A program made the translations under genes and the position numbers. This document shows positions 6,257 to 6,374 of a DNA stretch of 6,374 nt, piece after piece. Under the pieces are notes generated by a model, which was not told where the DNA came from, searched no databases, and saw only the letters and a list, made by a program, of their open reading frames with translations. Location of the stretch: positions 1-6,374 of the forward strand of contig JAGLCZ010000397.1 of assembly GCA_023145975.1 (NCBI GenBank). The letters run 5' to 3'. Numbering within the stretch: the stretch's first letter is position 1; every line of letters starts with the position of its first letter. The DNA comes from Candidatus Hydrogenedentota bacterium. Lineage in GTDB: Bacteria > Hydrogenedentota > Hydrogenedentia > Hydrogenedentales > CAITNO01.

Positions 6257-6374
6257 TCTTTTCTATTCCTTTCGAGAATCCCAGGAACAAAAACGCTATT
6301 GAGGTCGCGCCCGGATCCTGGTGGCCAATACTTTGTTCTTTAATATTTTTTGCACGACCGAAACGAGCCTGCAT
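6249..6374 (-). CDS. Dihydroxyacetone kinase family protein, C-terminal end (cut by right edge)
   Basis: The last 41 codons of a gene entering from the right edge, ending with TGA at 6249-6251. The fragment carries GRAKNIKEQSIGHQDPGATS, which matches the conserved C-terminal block of the Dak2/DhaL ATP-binding domain (family form GRA-YLGERSIGHQDPGATS). Dak proteins phosphorylate dihydroxyacetone, and some relatives phosphorylate tetruloses such as erythrulose, using ATP or a PTS phosphodonor. Whether this is a fused ATP-dependent Dak1-Dak2 kinase or a separate DhaL subunit cannot be seen. The ATG at the edge (6374-6372) falls inside the conserved domain and is almost certainly an internal Met, not the start. 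The gene overlaps the LsrF-like start by 8 nt. It would supply phosphorylated substrate to the aldolase or recover a dihydroxyacetone product; both are inference. Confidence 0.75.
   Translation of the reverse strand: MQARFGRAKNIKEQSIGHQDPGATSIAFLFLGFSKGIEKNA

Noticed and set aside
6372..6374. ATG at the right edge as the start of a 41-residue gene
   Set aside because: The translated product begins inside the conserved C-terminal block of the Dak2 domain, so the gene must extend beyond the window.

Overview
The window looks like bacterial DNA of the PVC group (Planctomycetes, Verrucomicrobia, Lentisphaerae, Kiritimatiellae). The main reason is a very large exported dihaem protein that joins a hydrazine-synthase-alpha-like propeller to a formylglycine-generating-enzyme-like domain, an architecture I know mostly from that group. 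The exact phylum is inference. All five genes I can support, two of them cut by the window edges, lie on the minus strand, so transcription runs from right to left.

In the direction of transcription the order is as follows. (1) The last 41 codons of a dihydroxyacetone-kinase-family protein (Dak2/DhaL end), cut by the right edge. (2) An LsrF-type class I aldolase/thiolase whose start overlaps the kinase stop by 8 nt. (3) After 39 nt, a small Tat-exported cupin resembling D-lyxose ketol-isomerase. (4) An 82-nt gap built of a degenerate 9-bp-period repeat arranged as an inverted repeat. (5) A 1353-residue secreted, probably lipid-anchored protein with two CxxCH haem motifs and an FGE-like C-terminus. 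(6) A 245-nt gap holding a reasonable sigma70-like promoter and a strong leader hairpin. (7) The first 86 codons of an unrecognised secreted protein with a GTG start, cut by the left edge.

Kinase and aldolase are tightly coupled, and the cupin is close enough to be co-transcribed. Together they suggest phosphorylation and cleavage of a small sugar or sugar-like ketone to triose phosphate, but the substrate cannot be read from the sequence. The Tat signal would place the isomerase-like cupin outside the cytoplasm, on the same side of the membrane as the large haem protein and away from the kinase and aldolase. Whether the large protein works with the sugar genes is unknown.

The most noteworthy items are the HzsA-like/FGE-like fusion outside any visible anammox context, the exported isomerase-like cupin beside an LsrF/Dak pair, the 9-bp-period inverted repeat, and the promoter plus hairpin leader in front of the left-edge gene.
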